From positions 1-59,878 of the forward strand of contig CAZVIH010000062.1 in assembly GCA_964627755.1 (NCBI GenBank): DNA of 59,878 nucleotides, read 5' to 3'. The notes beneath the pieces were generated by a model. The model did no database searches. It was not told where the DNA came from and was given only the letters and a program-made list of their open reading frames with translations. Shown here piece by piece: positions 26,350 through 35,526 of this stretch. The number at the start of each line of letters is the position of its first letter. Position 1 is the first letter of the stretch. The position numbers were made by a program, and so were the translations under genes. The stretch comes from B10-G9 sp964627755 (GTDB lineage: Bacteria > Chloroflexota > Anaerolineae > Anaerolineales > UBA11858).

Positions 26350-28367
26350 TCAGATTCACCACTGGATATTATTGGCAGAATTTTCAGGTCCAGTTTATCG
26401 AGATAAAAATCATCCAGAGGCGCCCAGCAAGGGATCTGGTAGATAGGATTGTTGATCACCAGTGTCTCGCCGTCCTCTCCCAGACCCAATACCTCAACAG
26501 AATCAAATGGTTTCAAAGAACTTACGATCTCGTTTGAGTTTCCAGGACCTATCAGGCAGCGAGTGGATTCTTTGACAGTAACCTCACTTTTTGGAAATTG
26601 AATATCAAACTCCTTGCAATGGGGAGTTGTAAAGAGATTTACAGGAATACACCCTTTTGGATCTGCCAGCGGGAAGAATCCCTCAGGGCAACCATCTCTC
26701 TCCCCCAAGATCAGGCATTGGTTTTGTTCTGTCACAAAGTAAGTCCCTGGTGGGCAATTAGTCTCTAGTAAATATTCTTGGCCCTGGCAATTCCCAGAAA
26801 GAGTATTGTATAGAAAACCAGGAGGGCAAGAGTCTTGATTTTCCAAAAGAGAATCCTTTCTTTTATCAACCAGGCAGGTTTCAGACTGGTCATCAAGATA
26901 GTAGCCTGGCATGCAGTTAATGGAACAGCCAATAGATTCGTCAACCGGGACACAGATCGCGCCCGCAGGGTCCATCAAATATCCAATCGGGCAGGATTGG
27001 GATTCAGTCCAACCCTGCCAGCACACCTCGAACCCCAAATGGCGGGAGATATCCAATGATAATCCCTGACAGATTACCCTACCAGGTTGATTCCAATCCG
27101 AAAGGCAGATCGTTTTTCTTCCTTCAATTTCAATCCACATTCCACCGCCGGGGCTGTAATCCGGCTGTAGATCAGGTAGATAGTTAGAAGATCCAATTCT
27201 GGGATCAATCGGTTCTATATCAATTCCGGTTGGCAGGCTCGATTCAAATATCATTGTGATGATCTTCCCATTATCGACGAGTGCAGCTTGGAGTTGAATT
27301 GGCAGGGGAGATTCGTTTCCGGTCAGGCAGTTGGTCTCCGTCAGAACAGGTGTATGACTCATGCTGCTGATAGGAAGATAATTAGCCAGAGCTTTTTCTG
27401 ATAACCGCGGAAGTTTTGTTGGATCGCCGTCGATCCAAATGTCTTCCTGCCTGACCCAACATAAGGATCTGGCACCCGGGTTGAGCACCAGAACGTGATC
27501 GCCAGCCTCACTGATCGCCTTGATAATTGCCCGCTCACTTAGATCGGGAAGATCCTCTTCAGATCCAATACAAGCCGCATCAGTTAATGGATTTGCCCGT
27601 GGAAGGTCAGGAGAAATCATTGGGTTGTGGGGAAAAATGAGTGTATCAATCGCAAGGGTTGTAAGTCCAACTGACTGGCCGGCCACTTTACCAAGATCTG
27701 CTTCCACAACAATATCATCCAAGCCGATACCCCACTCACCCAGATAAGCATCTGAAACAAAATAAAACCCCAAGATCAACTTCTCTCCCAGGAGGGTTGA
27801 GAGATCAACTTCCTGATGAGTCCAACCGGCGCTGATACCAGAATATCCCGGAATCAAGGATCCGTTGAGGAGCACACTATCCGGATAACCTTCCCGGGGA
27901 GTGAGCATGACCCAATTTTGGGGGTTCTTTACTCCTTCAACTCCATCCGTAATGGCAAAGACCACTAGTCCATCCCAATGCTGTTCGGTCCTATAGATCA
28001 AGTTGAAATTCAGGGAAGCCCTAGTCGCAGATCTAAGATCGATCTCCCTGGTATACAAAAATGACGCAGAGCTGTCCTTATATAAACCGTCGCTCAGAAG
28101 GATCAAGTTATTCCTGGTTCTCCCAAATTGCGGAAAACCCTGAAAGAGGAATTCATGATCATCGTCGCTGGTAATCCACCATTGATCATAAGCCGTGGAG
28201 GTTACCAGCTGATTCCCGCCCAATGTCGGATCAATGCCCTCAAAGTCCTCACAAAAAAGTGCTTGCCTTTCTTCACAGCGAGCACTGAAATCAGAATCCT
28301 GGGACAGGCATCCAGAGACCAGACTTAGTAGAAAAACCCAGATTGCCATGATAAGTTTTTGTTTCAT
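26346..28367 (-). CDS. Putative secreted lipoprotein with CPxG cysteine-rich repeats
   Basis: 673 residues, family not recognised. The N terminus MKQKLIMAIWVFLLSLVSGC looks like a lipoprotein signal with lipobox LVSGC, so the protein is probably anchored outside the membrane. An N-terminal region beginning CEDFEGIDP and ending at WGIGLDDIVVEA resembles a jelly-roll/MAM-like carbohydrate- or protein-binding domain. The C-terminal third holds five short cysteine-rich repeats, CPIGYL, CMPGYYL, CPPGFLY, CPPGTYF and CPEGFFP, each followed after about 10-15 residues by another Cys. Start chosen at the signal peptide; 62 more in-frame codons exist upstream but look non-coding. It is divergent from a C39-like gene. 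Confidence 0.6.
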   Translation of the reverse strand: MKQKLIMAIWVFLLSLVSGCLSQDSDFSARCEERQALFCEDFEGIDPTLGGNQLVTSTAYDQWWITSDDDHEFLFQGFPQFGRTRNNLILLSDGLYKDSSASFLYTREIDLRSATRASLNFNLIYRTEQHWDGLVVFAITDGVEGVKNPQNWVMLTPREGYPDSVLLNGSLIPGYSGISAGWTHQEVDLSTLLGEKLILGFYFVSDAYLGEWGIGLDDIVVEADLGKVAGQSVGLTTLAIDTLIFPHNPMISPDLPRANPLTDAACIGSEEDLPDLSERAIIKAISEAGDHVLVLNPGARSLCWVRQEDIWIDGDPTKLPRLSEKALANYLPISSMSHTPVLTETNCLTGNESPLPIQLQAALVDNGKIITMIFESSLPTGIDIEPIDPRIGSSNYLPDLQPDYSPGGGMWIEIEGRKTICLSDWNQPGRVICQGLSLDISRHLGFEVCWQGWTESQSCPIGYLMDPAGAICVPVDESIGCSINCMPGYYLDDQSETCLVDKRKDSLLENQDSCPPGFLYNTLSGNCQGQEYLLETNCPPGTYFVTEQNQCLILGERDGCPEGFFPLADPKGCIPVNLFTTPHCKEFDIQFPKSEVTVKESTRCLIGPGNSNEIVSSLKPFDSVEVLGLGEDGETLVINNPIYQIPCWAPLDDFYLDKLDLKILPIISSGESD

Positions 28368-28536
28368 CAAGAACCCATTTCCTGATATTAATGACATTGA
28401 AGAGATCCTTAAGGAATTATGATTGCTGTCTTGGATTATAGGGAATGAATTACTGGAAGTCAAATCCAATGCCATGGATATCCTGCAGGGTATACTTAGA
28501 CCAAAGAGCAGATAAGTTGTTGGAGGACAGATTTGA

Positions 28537-29169
28537 ATGTCTGAGTTGACCATATATTGGCGTGGTTTGGAGGAAGGGGACTTGGCTGCCTATCAGCAAG
28601 ATCAGGGCAGTTCCAATCACTGTGCAAAATATGCCTCAGCTACCGCAGCAAATCTGCTTTTGGGTTCTTCGATTAGCGGTGATTCGCTGGTCTTCTGGCT
28701 GGACAATCAATTTCTAAAGGGCAGTTTCAGATATACGATCTTGGGCAATCACAATGGCAGCCTGATTTTTCAAACCGCCAATCTGGTCAAACGCCTCGGT
28801 TCTCTGAATGGGATCGATTTTAAGGTCCGTATAAAAAGGGGGAAGAGGCATGACCTGTTCAATGCTCTGAAAGACGGCGGAGCTGTCTGCCTGGTTTCCG
28901 TGACATATTTCAAGGGAGAAGAGCCGCTGATCTCTCGAGGACAGAATGTCGCCAGCGCATTATCCGCCGCTCGCTGGGTAGGAGGACATATCATGATCCT
29001 GAGCGTTTATGATCCCGAGCACCACAACCTGGAAGGGGGCAGCACTCCCTGGGGATTCCTCAGCTCCTGGGCCAGCAAGGATCAAATCTACTGGATGAGC
29101 GACAAAGATTTTCTGCGTACCTGGGGCCGATTGTCGTTTTTTAATATGGTCACAGTGCGAATGAATTAA
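28537..29169 (+). CDS. C39-like papain-fold protein (hypothetical)
   Basis: 210 residues. Not assigned with certainty, but it has the layout of a peptidase C39-like domain: a Gln/Cys segment DQGSSNHCAKYASATAANLLL near residue 22-42, and a histidine in RWVGGHIMILSVYDPE near 150, followed by an aromatic WGFLSSWASKDQIYWMSD tail. No signal peptide or membrane segment is seen, so it is either cytoplasmic or exported by another route. GGAGG lies 9 nt before the ATG. It is divergent from the cysteine-rich lipoprotein gene. Confidence 0.55.
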   Translation: MSELTIYWRGLEEGDLAAYQQDQGSSNHCAKYASATAANLLLGSSISGDSLVFWLDNQFLKGSFRYTILGNHNGSLIFQTANLVKRLGSLNGIDFKVRIKRGKRHDLFNALKDGGAVCLVSVTYFKGEEPLISRGQNVASALSAARWVGGHIMILSVYDPEHHNLEGGSTPWGFLSSWASKDQIYWMSDKDFLRTWGRLSFFNMVTVRMN

Positions 29170-29182
29170 AACAATTACCGAG

Positions 29183-29234
29183 CTTCATCCCACTCTCATA
29201 TTGAAAGTCCCAAACGTATTAGAGTGGGATGAAG
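29183..29234. repeat. 14-bp perfect inverted repeat with 24-nt loop
   Basis: CTTCATCCCACTCT (29183-29196) is an exact reverse complement of AGAGTGGGATGAAG (29221-29234). There is no T run on either side, so it is not a standard terminator. It begins 13 nt after the C39-like gene. The rest of the gap to 29388 shows nothing identifiable. Confidence 0.6.
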
Positions 29235-29388
29235 AAATCGGAAATATTTACAACTACTGGTGAGCTTTTCGTTTTAAATCCAGCTTGGCAGGATTCAAAC
29301 CTTGATATGGATCGGTAAACGTCGATTCAGATTGCTTGTTTAATCGCTCCGCTCCTGCTTGTTAATAACAGCTAAGTTTATATAAAAT

Positions 29389-29743
29389 TTACTGTCTCTC
29401 CTCTCTTAAGATCTGCAATAATTCACTTAGATCCTCACAAACAAGATCCGGATGCCAGGGCGCATTAGGCAAATCATCCCAGTTGGTTTCACCACTTAAT
29501 ACTAAAACAGTTTGAATGCCCGTTTTTCCCAGGGCAATGTCAGTGTAAAGCCGGTCATCTACCATGGTCAAATGAGCTGATTCAAACCCGGTCAGATCTG
29601 TAATAGCCTCAACCATCGGGGCCTGGGGTGTGCCTACAACCACATCAGCTGCCTTGCCGGTGGAGGACTGGATCACCCAGGTATACATTTCCATCGAGGT
29701 CAAATAAAAAACAGGCCGTATTTCGGATTTTATCTTTTTTCAA
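29389..29743 (-). pseudogene. Remnant of a HAD-IIA (NagD-like) phosphatase gene
   Basis: Two pieces of one gene survive in different frames. From a TTG at 29743 one frame reads MKKDKIRNTACFLFDLDG and then NVYLGDPVL, which contains the HAD motif I (DLDG); it stops shortly after. The other frame, open from 29703, gives about 70 residues of the C-terminal core: VVVGTPQAPM, MVDDRLYTDIALG and TVLVLSGET. The ~160 residues between are missing. The motif III lysine (GKP in relatives) reads GTP, and the motif IV glycine (VGDR) reads VDDR. An intact relative is at 51884, where the same segments are VVGKPQPA and MVGDRLETD. It follows mtnA by about 30 nt on the same strand. An internal deletion with a frameshift is the simplest reading. 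Confidence 0.75.
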
Positions 29744-29775
29744 GAGTACACTTCTGCTATTTTTGAGGATGACCA

Positions 29776-30819
29776 CTATGGGAATAATTTTGCCAGATTC
29801 TCTTTATAGGGAGGATAAACTATTCCATCTTCAGTAATAAAAGCCGTAATATATTTTGCCGGCGTGACATCAAAAGCGGGATTTCCTACCGGAGTATCAT
29901 CCGGTGTGATCTGCAAGCTTCCAATATGGGTTACTTCTTCCGGAGGTCGTTCTTCAATCTTGACCTGATCACCTGAAGAAGTGTTAAGGTCAATGGTGGA
30001 TTTTGGCACGGCAACATAAAACGGCACCCCGTTTTCGTGGGCGACTACCGCAAGGTTATATGTGCCAATCTTATTTGCTACATCTCCGTTCGCCGCTACC
30101 CGGTCAGTACCAACAATACATAGGTCCACTTTTTGGGTCTGCATATAAAATCCAGAAGCGCTGTCTGCCACAACTTTAAATGGGACCTCATACTGTTTTA
30201 ATTCCCAGGAAGTCAACCTGGCCCCTTGCAGCCTGGGGCGGGTTTCATCCACATAGACAAAGATCTTTTTCCCCATTTCGTGAGCTATCCGGATTGCCCC
30301 CAGTGCTGTGCCGTAATCAACGGCAGCCAGGGAGCCAGTATTGCAATGATGAAAGATGGCTGCTCCGTCTGGGATCAAGGATTGGGCCTGGTTGCCAAGA
30401 GAAAAGTTAATTTCCACATCTTCCCGGGCGATTTTTTGCGCTTCTCCCAGCACAAGATCTCGCAACTCAATCACTGATCCACAGGCTGTTTTCTCAACTC
30501 GGTTTAAGATCCGATCGATCGCCCAGGACAGGTTCACTGCGGTGGGTCGGGCCTGGCGCAAAATTTCTGAAGCTTCCTGCAGATTTGCCAGTACCATTTC
30601 GACCCTGCCTGACGTGTCGTGCACAGGCACAAGGGCCAGACCAAAAGCCGCGGCTGCTCCGATCGCAGGCGCTCCCCGGATCACCATATCCTTGATTGCA
30701 CCAGCAACGGCGGCAGGGTCCTTGTATCCGTTGTAAACAACCTGATGAGGCAGCTTGCGCTGGTCAATCATGCTGACTATACCGGGATCAACCCATTTAA
30801 TTGTGTGAAATGATGCCAT
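29776..30819 (-). CDS. mtnA: S-methyl-5-thioribose-1-phosphate isomerase
   Basis: 347 residues. It isomerises methylthioribose-1-phosphate to methylthioribulose-1-phosphate in methionine salvage, recycling the product of SAM-dependent polyamine synthesis. The RGAPAIGAAAAFG segment, the catalytic cysteine in FHHCNTGSLA and the catalytic aspartate in GTDRVAANGDVANKIGTY are all present, separating it from eIF2B-type relatives. The ATG at 30819 has GGAGGG just upstream; a longer frame to 30882 lacks one. No other mtn genes are in the window. The decayed HAD phosphatase follows it, and the glycerol-3-phosphate dehydrogenase gene is divergent from it. Confidence 0.92.
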   Translation of the reverse strand: MASFHTIKWVDPGIVSMIDQRKLPHQVVYNGYKDPAAVAGAIKDMVIRGAPAIGAAAAFGLALVPVHDTSGRVEMVLANLQEASEILRQARPTAVNLSWAIDRILNRVEKTACGSVIELRDLVLGEAQKIAREDVEINFSLGNQAQSLIPDGAAIFHHCNTGSLAAVDYGTALGAIRIAHEMGKKIFVYVDETRPRLQGARLTSWELKQYEVPFKVVADSASGFYMQTQKVDLCIVGTDRVAANGDVANKIGTYNLAVVAHENGVPFYVAVPKSTIDLNTSSGDQVKIEERPPEEVTHIGSLQITPDDTPVGNPAFDVTPAKYITAFITEDGIVYPPYKENLAKLFP

Positions 30820-30974
30820 ATGCCCTCCAGATAAACCAGACCCCAGCAATTCGTTGTGGGCTCCTAAGAACTGATCGTTCAACTCTAGAGTGATAAAATA
30901 TATCCGTTATTATTATAACCTCAGGGCCAAAACTGTCCCCCGAAGGTGGAATTCTGTCAGGGAGATACAATCAC

Positions 30975-32666
30975 ATGCTGAACAGAAAGGGTGTAATTCA
31001 AAATATTAAAGATAATCCCCACATGACTGTACTCATCATCGGTGCCGGGATCAACGGCATCGGTACATTTAGAGATCTGGCCCTGCAGGGTGTGGACTGT
31101 CTGATCGTAGAGCGGGGGGATTTCTGCTCCGGGGCCAGCATGGCCTCATCTCATATGCTGCACGGAGGCATTCGTTATCTTGAAAACGGTGAGTTCCGGC
31201 TTGTGAAAGAAGCCCTGCACGAAAGAAATAATTTGCTCCGCAATGCACCTCACATGACCCATCCCCTACCCACAACGATCCCGATCTTCAAATGGTTTTC
31301 CGGGGTATTTAATTCCCCCCTGAAATTCATTGGGGTATTGGACAAACCAGCTGAGCGGGGTGCGGTGATCATCAAACTAGGTCTGATCATGTATGACGCC
31401 TATGTTCGGGGAGACAGTCCTATGCCTGGACACCGATTTGATAATCGGAGCAAGGTGTTGGAGCGTTGGCCGGCTTTCAATCCCGAGCTGCTCTTTGCCG
31501 CAACATATTATGACGGGGGGATGCATTCTCCCGAGCGCCTGGCTCTCGAGATCTTAATGGATGGAGAAAAAGAAGGCGATCACGCCAAGGCAGCGAATTA
31601 TCTCAGTGCTGTTGGCTCAGATGGAGATCAGATCCTGCTGAAAGACGAGATCTTGGGTGAAATTATCCCCGTTCAACCGCAGGTTGTTATCAATGCCGGA
31701 GGACCCTGGATCGACTTCATCAACCAGGATATAAACAGCCAGACCCATTATATTGGCGGCACCAAGGGATCCCATCTGATAGTAAAACATCCCGAACTGC
31801 GCCAAGCTATTAGCGGTCATGAGATATTCTTTGAATATGTGGATGGCCGGATTGTGTTGATTTTCCCCTATCTGGATGATCACGTCATGATCGGCTCAAC
31901 AGATTTGAGGATTGATGATCCTGACAAGGCGATCTGCACTGAGGAAGAGATCAACTATATCCTTGACATGGTGCCACAAATCTTTCCCAACTTGAGTGTT
32001 ACCCGGGAACAGATTGTGTTCCAGTTCTCCGGAGTTCGCCCGCTGCCAAGAGCCAAAGGCAGTACAGGGCAGATCAGCCGGGATCACTTCATTGAGGTCT
32101 GCGAGAAAAACGATCATAATCCCTGGCCGGTTCTCAACCTGATTGGCGGGAAATGGACCAGCTACCGGGCCTTTTCTGAACAGGTGACAGACCAGGTTTT
32201 GGAACGCCTAGATAGATCGCGGATATCCAGCACAGCCCACCTCAAAATTGGTGGCGGAAGGTCATATCCTGTCAGTGAAAAAGACCAGGGAGCTTGGATT
32301 CAGGAGTTATCAGAGACAAATGATATCACTCCTGAACGCGCCCATAACCTATTTACGCGTTATGGCACACGCGCGTCCGAGATTGCGGCCTTTATCTCTA
32401 GAACTGGAGATAGACCCCTGAAATATCTGGACGGGTATTCCTCTGGCGAAATAGAATTCCTGGTGGAGGAAGAGATGGTCACCCGGCTGGAAGACCTGCT
32501 GCTCCGCCGCACAAAAACTGCCTGGGTAGGCCAGGTATCAGCAGATGCCCTGGCCGAATTGGCTGCGATTGTCGGGAATAGCCTTGGGTGGACAGCTGAT
32601 CGCCAGGCCCAGGAGAAAGATAGGGCTCTGGCCCTGCTCAGAGAAAAACACGCTGTTAATATCTAG
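30975..32666 (+). CDS. FAD-dependent glycerol-3-phosphate dehydrogenase
   Basis: 563 residues. The FAD dinucleotide motif VLIIGAGINGIGTFRDLALQ lies near residue 19, followed by GGIRYLENGEFRLVKEAL near 72, and the DAO fold continues with IGSTDLRIDDPDKAI near 305. The C-terminal ~120 residues form the helical GlpD/GlpA C-domain. It oxidises glycerol-3-phosphate to dihydroxyacetone phosphate and passes electrons to the quinone pool or a partner subunit. There is a helix-insert difference after residue 200 and no GlpB or GlpC neighbour, so GlpD- or GlpA-type cannot be fixed. GGGAG lies 10 nt before the ATG; a start at 31023 would also keep the FAD motif. Confidence 0.85.
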   Translation: MLNRKGVIQNIKDNPHMTVLIIGAGINGIGTFRDLALQGVDCLIVERGDFCSGASMASSHMLHGGIRYLENGEFRLVKEALHERNNLLRNAPHMTHPLPTTIPIFKWFSGVFNSPLKFIGVLDKPAERGAVIIKLGLIMYDAYVRGDSPMPGHRFDNRSKVLERWPAFNPELLFAATYYDGGMHSPERLALEILMDGEKEGDHAKAANYLSAVGSDGDQILLKDEILGEIIPVQPQVVINAGGPWIDFINQDINSQTHYIGGTKGSHLIVKHPELRQAISGHEIFFEYVDGRIVLIFPYLDDHVMIGSTDLRIDDPDKAICTEEEINYILDMVPQIFPNLSVTREQIVFQFSGVRPLPRAKGSTGQISRDHFIEVCEKNDHNPWPVLNLIGGKWTSYRAFSEQVTDQVLERLDRSRISSTAHLKIGGGRSYPVSEKDQGAWIQELSETNDITPERAHNLFTRYGTRASEIAAFISRTGDRPLKYLDGYSSGEIEFLVEEEMVTRLEDLLLRRTKTAWVGQVSADALAELAAIVGNSLGWTADRQAQEKDRALALLREKHAVNI

Positions 32667-32710
32667 ACCAATTGAACTCAAATAAAAACGGTTTTATGAT
32701 TAGCCGGTTC

Positions 32711-33538
32711 TCATTCTTGATAAAAGGGCAGTGCTTCCAGGTCACTAAGCGGAAACTGTCCAATCGATCCAACCCGTGGAAGTATACTCTTAAACCGATA
32801 CTGTTTGATGCGTTTGATAATAGCATCCACAAATTCCGAAGAAAAACCTTCGGCAACACAGCCATCCCGGGTTAGTTGTTCTTCCACCAGCAAGTAAAAG
32901 ATCTGGTCCATTTCATCGTATGTATAACCAAGTTCATCCTCATCGGTTTGCCCTGCCCACAAATCAGCCGATGGCGCTTTGTTAATAATAACTTCGGGAA
33001 TTCCCAGATCTCCTGCTAGCTGTCGGACCTGGGCTTTGTATAAATCGGCCAGGGGGTTGAAATCATAAGCCCCGTCGCCGTGAATCGTGCAGTAACCCAA
33101 CAGTGATTCCGTTTTATTACCAGTGCCAACTACCAAACCGGGGAAAGCTGCTGATTGGTCATAAATATTGATCATACGCACCCTGGCCATCACATTGCCG
33201 CGGCGGACTGGAGATGCATCAGGATGTTGGCCCAGGATTGCATCAACCGCATCAGTGATCTCGATTGTCTTCGAGGGGCAGGCGAGTTTATCAACAACCA
33301 GCTGAGCATGTTCCAGGGATTCCGGAGATGAGGTTTTATACGGCAGGCGCAGGACCAGCACATTATCTGCCCCTAAAGCCCTGGCAGATAAAAAGGCACT
33401 CAGAGCTGAATCCACACCACCAGAAACTCCCAGGACAACTTTGCTAAAACCAGCATCTCGTACAACATCCTGGATGAAATCAGTTAACACTTGAATTGCT
33501 TCTTGTGAGTTAAGAGTTAGATCCTTCATTTGTTTCAT
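32711..33538 (-). CDS. nadE: NAD+ synthetase (ammonia-dependent)
   Basis: 275 residues, the length of the ammonia-dependent class with no glutaminase domain. The PP-loop ATP pyrophosphatase motif GVSGGVDSALSAF lies near residue 39. GTGNKTESLLGYCTIHGDGAYDFNPLADLYK near 140-170 and KAPSADLWAGQTDEDELGY near 190 are the NaAD-binding segments. It converts nicotinic acid adenine dinucleotide to NAD+ using ATP and ammonia. The chosen start overlaps the upstream Lgt-like gene by 29 nt, so the two are probably co-transcribed. Confidence 0.93.
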   Translation of the reverse strand: MKQMKDLTLNSQEAIQVLTDFIQDVVRDAGFSKVVLGVSGGVDSALSAFLSARALGADNVLVLRLPYKTSSPESLEHAQLVVDKLACPSKTIEITDAVDAILGQHPDASPVRRGNVMARVRMINIYDQSAAFPGLVVGTGNKTESLLGYCTIHGDGAYDFNPLADLYKAQVRQLAGDLGIPEVIINKAPSADLWAGQTDEDELGYTYDEMDQIFYLLVEEQLTRDGCVAEGFSSEFVDAIIKRIKQYRFKSILPRVGSIGQFPLSDLEALPFYQE

Positions 33539-34262
33539 CGGTCCTGTTAATATTTAAGTAGATCACAATCACGACTAGAACGATCAAAGAAAACCAGCTT
33601 TCCCAGCGCAGCCCCCACAGAACAGGAGCTGGATCAACCTTAAAAAATGATATCAAACCATTAATTGCCAGTAAACCAGCCGTACCGACCAGTGCCCGAA
33701 ATCCAGGATCTCGTTGACGTTTGATCGGAAACAGGATCACCCCTGCGAACCATCCTCCACTTAAGAAAGCACCAAGGATCGGCAGAGGCCAGCGTTTCAG
33801 AGTAAAACCATATAGATCCTGCACGGTGATGCTGTACCAGGCAGTAAGCTCCGGGCCATATCCAATCCCGGTTCCCCAGGACAAGATCCAGACGGCGAAT
33901 GACAGCACTCCCACCAGCGGCAGGTAATGATCCGCCAATTCTCCCAGGGGTTCCTTCCAGATCAAATGAATACCAACAGCTGCCAGTCCAGCGCCGATCA
34001 AAGCTCCCGGCCAACTCAAACCGCCCAACCAGAATTGGGGCATCTGTCCGGGGTTATCAAGGAAAAAAGCCAGATTGCGGAGCACAAAACCCGTTCTGGC
34101 GCCCAGTAGACTGATAAAAATTATCCCTATTCCAGCATCAAGGATAAATGTCCGTTTATCCTCTGCCAACCACCAGGATAAAAATAACCCCAGGGCGGCA
34201 AAACCGGACAGGATGATCGCATAAAGGGAAAAGGTCCCCAAGAAAAGGGGCTGGGTAATCAC
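33510..34262 (-). CDS. Lgt-like (prolipoprotein diacylglyceryl transferase family) membrane protein, divergent
   Basis: 250 residues with about seven hydrophobic segments. Resemblance to Lgt is seen in the opening FSLYAIILSGFAALGLFLSWWLA, the GARTGFVL segment near residue 53 and GGLSWPGALIGAG near 80, which aligns with the Lgt signature GG[LM]xFHGG. The conserved histidine of that signature is a proline here, and the usual RxGNFxNxE and QLYE motifs appear as SWGTGIGYGPE and DLYG. It may therefore not transfer diacylglycerol. A true Lgt is presumably elsewhere, since the genome seems to encode lipoproteins. It overlaps the start of nadE. Confidence 0.65.
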   Translation of the reverse strand: MITQPLFLGTFSLYAIILSGFAALGLFLSWWLAEDKRTFILDAGIGIIFISLLGARTGFVLRNLAFFLDNPGQMPQFWLGGLSWPGALIGAGLAAVGIHLIWKEPLGELADHYLPLVGVLSFAVWILSWGTGIGYGPELTAWYSITVQDLYGFTLKRWPLPILGAFLSGGWFAGVILFPIKRQRDPGFRALVGTAGLLAINGLISFFKVDPAPVLWGLRWESWFSLIVLVVIVIYLNINRTDETNEGSNS

Positions 34263-34356
34263 CCTAAAATCATACCATAGGGAGGGTATCTAGTATAATC
34301 AAAATGAACAAATACTAAGTTATATACATATCGGTTTCCACGCAAAAGGAAAAACT

Positions 34357-35502
34357 ATGAATTCCCTTGTTATTAAACCTGTTGAGAATATTGAAGAAAG
34401 GAAAGCGTTTTTACGCTTCCCCTGGAAGGTTTATAAAGACGATCCTTTCTGGGTTCCCCCCATTTTTTCAGAGCGTATGCATTTCACCGATCCGAAAAAG
34501 AATCCCTTCTTTGAACACAGTGAAGCTCAACTGTATCTGGCCTTGCGAGGAGAAGAGATCGTTGGTACTATCGCCGCCTTTACCAATAGACGTCATAATG
34601 AATATCAAAATGAAAATGTCGGGTTTTTTGGTTTTTTTGAAGTTTTGGAAGATTACGAAGCCGCTGAAGCCTTGTTAAAGACAGCTGAAAATTGGGCCCG
34701 GGAAAAGGGACATAACGCGTTGCGCGGTCCTGCTCAGTGGAACACCAATGATGAATGCGGTTTACTGGTTGATGGATTTGATGACAGCCCCCGGATATTG
34801 ATGACCTATAATCCCCCCTATTATGTTGATTTTGTTGAAAAGGCTGGATATAAATATGCCCGGGATCTGTGGGCCTATCAACTGCCAGTTAAAGATTTTA
34901 TGAAAAATATTGGGGACCGCCTGGAAAGAATTACCACAAAGATCCTGGAGCGCAAAGAAATCACGATTCGTCAGTTGAATATGAAAATATATGACGAAGA
35001 AGTTGCCAAGGTAAAGATACTTTATAACGAAGCTTGGTCCCAAAATTGGGGATTTGTGCCAATGACAGATGGTGAATTTGACCAGTTGGCTGATGAGCTT
35101 CATGACGTCCTTGATCCAGATTTAACTTATATCGCTGAAAAAGACGGCAAAACTGTCGGCTTCAGCATCACCCTTCCGGACCTGAACGAACCACTTTTAA
35201 GGGCCTACCCCAAACCCAATACACCGGAATGGTGGACAATGGTGAAGCTGGTCTGGAATTGGAAGATCCTTAAGAAAGTATCCTGGGTGCGGGTCCTGGT
35301 TCTGGGTGTGATCCCGGAATACCGTACTCTAGGCATTGATGCCTTGTTTTACTTCAAATCTGCCCAGGCGGCTCTTAAAAAAGGCATGAAGATGGCCGAG
35401 ATGAGCTGGATCCTGGACAATAATGACAAAATGAACCGCCCCATTATTGCAATGGGAGGGGAAGTATATAAAACTTACCGATTCTATGAAAAAGCGCTCT
35501 AG
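34357..35502 (+). CDS. GNAT-related N-acetyltransferase-like protein, ~380 residues
   Basis: 380 residues. It opens with VENIEERKAFLRFPWKVYKDDPFWVPP, typical of a family of large hypothetical proteins with a GNAT fold. LYLALRGEEIVGTIAAFTNRRHNEY near residue 60 is a GNAT-like strand pair, and VLVLGVIPEYRTLGIDALFY near 310 resembles the acetyl-CoA-binding motif A. The substrate is unknown. AAAAGGAAAAACT provides a ribosome site, and a TATAAT box lies at 34294-34299. It is followed 24 nt later by a small GNAT gene, probably in one operon. Confidence 0.7.
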   Translation: MNSLVIKPVENIEERKAFLRFPWKVYKDDPFWVPPIFSERMHFTDPKKNPFFEHSEAQLYLALRGEEIVGTIAAFTNRRHNEYQNENVGFFGFFEVLEDYEAAEALLKTAENWAREKGHNALRGPAQWNTNDECGLLVDGFDDSPRILMTYNPPYYVDFVEKAGYKYARDLWAYQLPVKDFMKNIGDRLERITTKILERKEITIRQLNMKIYDEEVAKVKILYNEAWSQNWGFVPMTDGEFDQLADELHDVLDPDLTYIAEKDGKTVGFSITLPDLNEPLLRAYPKPNTPEWWTMVKLVWNWKILKKVSWVRVLVLGVIPEYRTLGIDALFYFKSAQAALKKGMKMAEMSWILDNNDKMNRPIIAMGGEVYKTYRFYEKAL

Positions 35503-35526
35503 GCAGCACCAAGACCGGATTGACAC

